Source: Malania oleifera | Taxonomy: Eukaryota; Streptophyta; Magnoliopsida; Santalales; Ximeniaceae | Length of the DNA: 64,000 bases | Reading direction: 5' to 3' | Assembly: GCF_029873635.1 (NCBI RefSeq) | Contig: NC_080421.1 | Location: forward strand, 1,302,001-1,366,000 | Shown: piece after piece, positions 59,518 through 64,000 of the stretch | Layout: each line of letters begins with the position of its first letter | How positions within the stretch are numbered: the first letter of the stretch is position 1 | Program-made: the position numbers and the translations under genes | Notes under the pieces: model-generated | What the model was told of the DNA's origin: nothing | Databases searched by the model: none | The model's input: only the letters and a program-made list of their open reading frames with translations

Positions 59518-60181
59518 TGTTAGGTTATTTCCTTCCATGTGGAGGAAAGCCCAAGTGGGCTTTATTAAAAGACTAAAACTCAGCCATTTTAGTGTGGAAA
59601 ACCTAAAGAAAGTTGTAAAAAGAGAGGGGAGAAGAGAGGAGCCATCACTTCTCAAAAGAAAGAGAGAAAAACATGGTTTTTTGTGCTGCCCAGATTTCAT
59701 CAAGACTCTGATCCCGCTTCGTTTGTGGTCTGATCGAGCTGAAATTTGGAGAAGTTCATGACTCAAGGAGCTACAATCTGAACGGTGGAGATCGGATTTG
59801 GAGCTCGGGAGTTGCTGTTTTTGATCGTGAACAATAACCGCGAATTTGGTATATTCTCTCCAATTCTCTTTATATTTGCCAAGATTGTAAATATCTTGAT
59901 AAGAGATTTTTGTATCTTCTAATTACGATTAGAGAAGACTTTTGTGTATCAATTATTTGATTGATAGTGGAAATTTTAACTGGATTAGGTCCCGTGGTTT
60001 TTCTTCCTCACACCGGGGAAGTTTTCCACGTAAAAAACTGCTTATGTTCATGTGGTTTGGTGTGATTGATTATTTCTCTTATTATTTCCAGCACGTATAA
60101 AAGTATAGATACACTATATTTGCTTGCATATAAGGAGAAGAATTATTCCATTGTGATTGTTTATTGATATCTCTCCCAACA
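59518..60181 (+). mobile_element. 5' LTR of a Ty1/copia retrotransposon
   Basis: Starts TGTTAGGTTATTTCC and ends CTCTCCCAACA, 664 bp, followed at once by the PBS. The partner LTR lies beyond the right edge, so the TSD and identity cannot be checked. Confidence 0.7.
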
Positions 60182-60184
60182 AAG

Positions 60185-60200
60185 TGGTATCAGAGTCCGG
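60185..60200 (+). other. Primer-binding site (tRNA-iMet)
   Basis: TGGTATCAGAGTCCGG, three bases after the LTR, matches the standard plant copia PBS. Confidence 0.85.
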
Positions 60201-60231
60201 TTTCTAGATTGTCAAGTTGGCAGTTTGAGTT

Positions 60232-61010
60232 ATGGAAGCAAATACTAGAAGAATGATTAATCTCAATGGTTTAAATTATCACATATAGAAAGGAAAAATA
60301 AAGGATCTTCTTTATGTGAAAGATTATTACCTACCGATATTTAGTGCTGAAAAACCAGAAAAAAAGTCTGATGTGGAATGGACTTTTTTACATCGACAGA
60401 TATGTGGGTATATCAGGCAATGGGTAGATGATAATGTTTTGAACCATATTAGTGGAGAAACAAATGCATGTTCTCTATGGAATAAGCTTGAACAGTTATA
60501 TGCTAGAAAAACTGGAAATAATAAGTTGTTTCTGATTAAACAAATGATGGCTTTGAGGTACCAAGATGGGACTCCTTTATCTGATCACCTGAATACATTC
60601 CAAGGAATTATTAATCAGTTGGCTGGAATAGGTATTAAGTTTGATGATGAGATACAAGGGTTATGGTTGCTTGGTTCATTATCGGACTCATGGGAGACGC
60701 TCAGAACTTCATTGTCTAACTCCGCTCCAGAAGGTGTAATCATAATGGATATGGCCAAGAGTTGTTTGCTAAATGAAGAGATGAGAAGAAAAACATAGAG
60801 GTCCTCTTCACAGTCAGAGATCTTGGTTACAGAAAAGAGGGGGAGAAGTAAGAGCAGAGGTCCGAAGAACAGAGATAACAGCATAAGCAAGTCCAACAAG
60901 TTTGCAAATGTTAAGTGTCATCATTGCGGGAAAAAGGGACACATCAAGAAATATTCCAGGCAATTGAAAAGAGAAAACAAGAATGAGAAAGGGAAGGGAA
61001 TAAAGAACAG
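60232..61010 (+). pseudogene. copia Gag (broken)
   Basis: Starts at ATG 60232. A TAG interrupts the N-terminal region where Trp is expected (near 60286) and another TAG follows EEMRRKT (near 60796). The UBN2-type Gag core is recognisable (WNKLEQLYARKTGNNKLFL, LSDHLNTFQGIINQLAGIGI). The zinc knuckle CHHCGKKGHIKK lacks its last Cys (Ser instead). Non-functional. Confidence 0.8.
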
Positions 61011-61019
61011 AAATGACAA

Positions 61020-62370
61020 AGATGGTGATGATAGAGTTGCTACTACCACTCCTGCAGAATTCCTCATTGTTTATGATGATGAGATGATAAATGTTGCATA
61101 TCATGAGACTAGTTGGGTGATTGACAGTGGTGCCTCCATTCATGCTACATCTCGGAAGGATTTCTTTACATCCTATAGATTTGGTGACTTTGGAACAGTA
61201 AAGATGGGAAACGATGGCTTGGTTAAAGTCATTGGAATTGGGGATGTGTATCTGAAGACAAATAATGGCACGAGTCTAGTTCTTAGAGATGTGAAGCATA
61301 TTCCTAACATTCATTTGAATTTGATTTTTGTAGGTAAACTTGATAACGAAGTGTACTGCAGCACTTTCAGTGATGGCCAGTGGAAGCTCACCAGGGTGCT
61401 ATGATTGTGGCTCGAGGCATGAAGCACTTTGCATTGTACATTCTGCAAGCAAAGATCTCCAACGACATTATTAATGCGATGGAGGATAATGGTATAGCAG
61501 AGTTGTGGCACAAGAGATTGGCTCATATGAGTGAGAAAGGATTAGCTCTACTGGGGAAGAAAAGTCTACTATGTGGACTGAAAAGTACACTTCTGAAAAG
61601 GTGTATTCATTGTTTTTCAGGGAAGCAGAGTAGAGTTTCCTTCAAGAATTCCCCTCATTCAAGAAAGTCAGAGATACTGGATTTAGTACATTCGGATGTG
61701 TGTGGCCCTATGAAGACGAGAACACTTGGTGGCTCCAGAAACTTTGTGACCTTCATAGATAATCATTCAAGGAAGTTGTGGGTATATATCTTGAAGTCAA
61801 AAGACCAAGTGTTGGATGAGTTCAAGAAATTTCAAGCCCTAGTTGAGAGACAGACTGGGAAGAAACTGAGGTGCATCCAAACTGACAACGGAGGAGAGTA
61901 TTCTGGTAAATTTGATGAGTATTGCAGACAGCAAGGTATTCGGCATCAAAAGACTCCTCCAAAAACTCCTCAATTTGAATGGCATAGCAGAAAGGACGAA
62001 CAGAACACTACTTGAGAGAGTGAGATGTTGCTTTCACAAGCCCAGTTGCCAAAATCCTTTTGGGGGGAGGCATTGAGCACTGTAGTTCATGTGTTGAATC
62101 TTACACCCTGTGTTCCTCTACAGTTTGATGTGCTAGACCGAGTTTGGACAGGTAAGGATGTTTCCTATAATCATTTACGTGTTTTTGGGTGCAAAGTATT
62201 TGTGCATATTCCAAAAGATGAAAGGTCCAAACTTGATGAGAAAACGCGACAATGTATATTCCTTGGCTACGGTCAAGATGAATTTGGACACAAGCTTTAC
62301 GATCCAGTTGAGAAGAAAATTGTGAGAAGCAGAGATGTCATGTTTGTAGAAGATCAGACGATTTAGGATA
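61020..62370 (+). pseudogene. copia protease and integrase (broken)
   Basis: Protease core WVIDSGASIHATS near 61115. Integrase zinc domain WHKRLAHMS and CIHC, then HSDVCGPM (first catalytic Asp) and QTDNGGEY (second Asp). The GIAERTN segment carrying the third residue (Glu) is out of frame around 61975-62025. Another frame change lies near 61380-61400. The DDE enzyme therefore cannot be made. Confidence 0.8.
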
Positions 62371-64000
62371 TTGAGAAGGCAGAGAAACCTATGTCTCAGC
62401 AGGGTGATAGTTTAACTGATGTGGATCCAGTTCCTTTGAAGAATTTTTCATCTCAAGTTGAGAATGATGTTCAGGATGACCACCAGGGTAGAGGTGATAT
62501 GGATGTTCCTTTACAGGTTCAGGGAGATGTTGAGACTGATGAGCAATTGATAGTTCCAAAGACTCCACCAAAGATTCCATCCAAGAGGTCAACCAGAGAC
62601 TGACATCCTTCCACTTGGTATTCAGCAGAACAATATGTGTTATTGACAGAAGGGGGAGAGCCCCAGTGTTTTGCCGAAGGCATGGAAGATGAACACAAGA
62701 CAGAGTGGGTTGAGGCCATGCAAGATGAGATGTAGTCATTGTATGATAACCAAACCTTTGAGTTAATGAAGCTGCCTAAAGGAAAAAGAGCTTTGGAGAA
62801 CAAGTGGATTTATAAGAAGAAGCCAAATGAGTTCTCTTCACGACTACGGTACAAAGCTAGATTAGTTGTCAAAGGGTTCGGTCAGAGAAAATGTATTGAT
62901 TTTGATGAGATCTTCTCTCCAATTGTAAAGATGTCATCGATCCGTACAGTACTCAGCTTAGCAGCTAGTCTTGACTTGGAAGTTGAGCAGATGGATGTGA
63001 AAGCTGCCTTCCTTCATGGTGATTTGGAGGAAGAGATTTATATGAAGCAGCCAGATGGTTTCAGAGTGAAACGGAAAGAGGATTATGTGTGTAAGTTGAA
63101 GAAAAGCCTATATGGTTTGAAACAAGCACCGAGACAATGGTATAATAAGTTTGAGTCTGTTATGGGGGAGCAAGGCTACAAGAAGACAACTTCATATCAT
63201 TGTGTATTTGTTCAAAAATTCTCTGATGATGATTTTATTTTCTTACTGATTTATGTGCATGACATGCTAATTGTTGGCAGAAATGCTTCAAGGATTGACC
63301 AGTTGAAGAAGCAATTGAGTAAGTCATTTGCTATGAAGGACTTGGGGCCAACAAAGAAAATTCTTGGCATAAGAATCAGTCGTGATAAGAGTGCCAATAA
63401 ATTATATTTGTCACAGGAGGAGTACATTGAGAAAGTGCTTCAGAGGTTCAATATGGACAAAGCTAAAGTGGTTCGCTCTCCTCTTGCTACCCACTTCAAA
63501 CTAAGTACAAAGGAATGTCCTTCTATAGATAAGGAAAAGGAAGACATGAAAAGAGTTCCTTACGCCTCAGCAGTAGGAAGTTTGATGTATGCAATGGTTT
63601 GCACAAGACCAGATATAGCCTATGCAGTTGGTGTAGTTAGCCGATTCTTGTCAAATCCGGGAAGAGGGCATTGGAATGCAGTGAAGTGGATCATGAGGTA
63701 TCTTCGAGGCACTTCCAATTTGAGACTTGGTTTGGGAAATAGACAACCATTGTTAGTTGGCTACACAGATGCAGATATGGCTGGGGATGTGGACACTCGT
63801 AAGTCTACTTCGGGCTATTTCATAACTTTTGCAAGTGGGGCTATAGCTTGGCAATCAAGACTTTAGAAGTGCATTGCTCTTTCTACGACAGAGGTAGAGT
63901 CAATTGCAGCAACGGAAGCGACTAAAGAGTTGTTATGGGCAAATAAGTTCTTGAGAGAACTTGGTTTCGAGCAGCAAAGGTATGTATTGTTTTGTGATAG
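62371..64000 (+). pseudogene. copia reverse transcriptase and RNase H (broken, runs off edge)
   Basis: RT from about 62739: NKWIYKKKPN, MDVKAAFLHGDL, LYGLKQAPRQW. The catalytic YVDD box reads YVHD (CAT at 63258-63260), so the RT would be inactive even if translated. RNase H shows GYTDADMAGD and RKSTSGY; a TAG follows at 63864-63866 where Gln is usual, after which homology continues to the window edge. The 5' part (62391-62603) is a hydrophilic linker between integrase and RT. Confidence 0.85.

Overview
This is a nuclear segment of a flowering-plant genome, most likely a woody eudicot. The DNA is AT-rich, genes are split by long introns, and most of the window is transposable elements in several states of decay. 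Plant-specific landmarks are a DSK2-type ubiquilin gene, Au-like SINEs, a Cassandra element carrying 5S rRNA sequence in its LTRs, L1-type LINEs with plant-style termini, Ty1/copia and Ty3/gypsy elements, and a decayed piece of plastid 23S rRNA. The species cannot be named from sequence alone.

Layout. 1-4.9 kb: a gutted Ty3-type LTR element whose right LTR is split by a 2.4-kb L1 LINE with a 14-bp target-site duplication (TSD). 5.4-6.3 kb: two exons (minus strand) of a conserved plant gene of unknown function. Parts of this unit (exon, intron, LTR) recur at 11.8-12.4 and 12.5-13.7 kb as a decayed local segmental duplication. 7-18 kb: LINE fragments, two Au-SINE pieces, TIR elements and a minus-strand LTR with its primer-binding site. 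18.5-19.6 kb: a hAT-like element. 20.3-20.9 kb: plastid 23S rRNA insertion (NUPT). 24.3-40.9 kb: the one clearly intact gene, a ubiquilin/DSK2 of 8 coding exons (minus strand, 572 codons). Its second intron is 10.6 kb and holds a minus-strand gypsy relic, which itself contains a LINE piece and a MITE, plus several TIR elements. 41.7-55.4 kb: a deep nest. A gypsy LTR (minus) was split by a nearly full-length LINE (minus, exact 15-bp TSD), and that LINE was later hit by three long LTR-like insertions (each TG...CA with a perfect 5-bp TSD) and one Cassandra element. 55.4-59.5 kb: LTR-like and GT-rich repetitive DNA. 59.5-64 kb: a Ty1/copia element running off the right edge, with 5' LTR, PBS, gag, protease, integrase, RT and RNase H, all carrying inactivating changes.

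The main functional unit is DSK2, a shuttle protein that links ubiquitinated cargo (UBA domain) to the proteasome (UBL domain). The most unusual DNA is in the long LTRs at 46.6-48.7 and 50.4-52.6 kb. Read on the minus strand, each carries an array of degenerate copies of a 12-bp palindrome centred on TCGTCGACGA, spaced about 19-25 bp apart and placed directly upstream of a TATA box and CT-rich leader. A related architecture with a different motif occurs near 56.8-57.1 kb. The array looks like a promoter or enhancer module specific to these retroelements.
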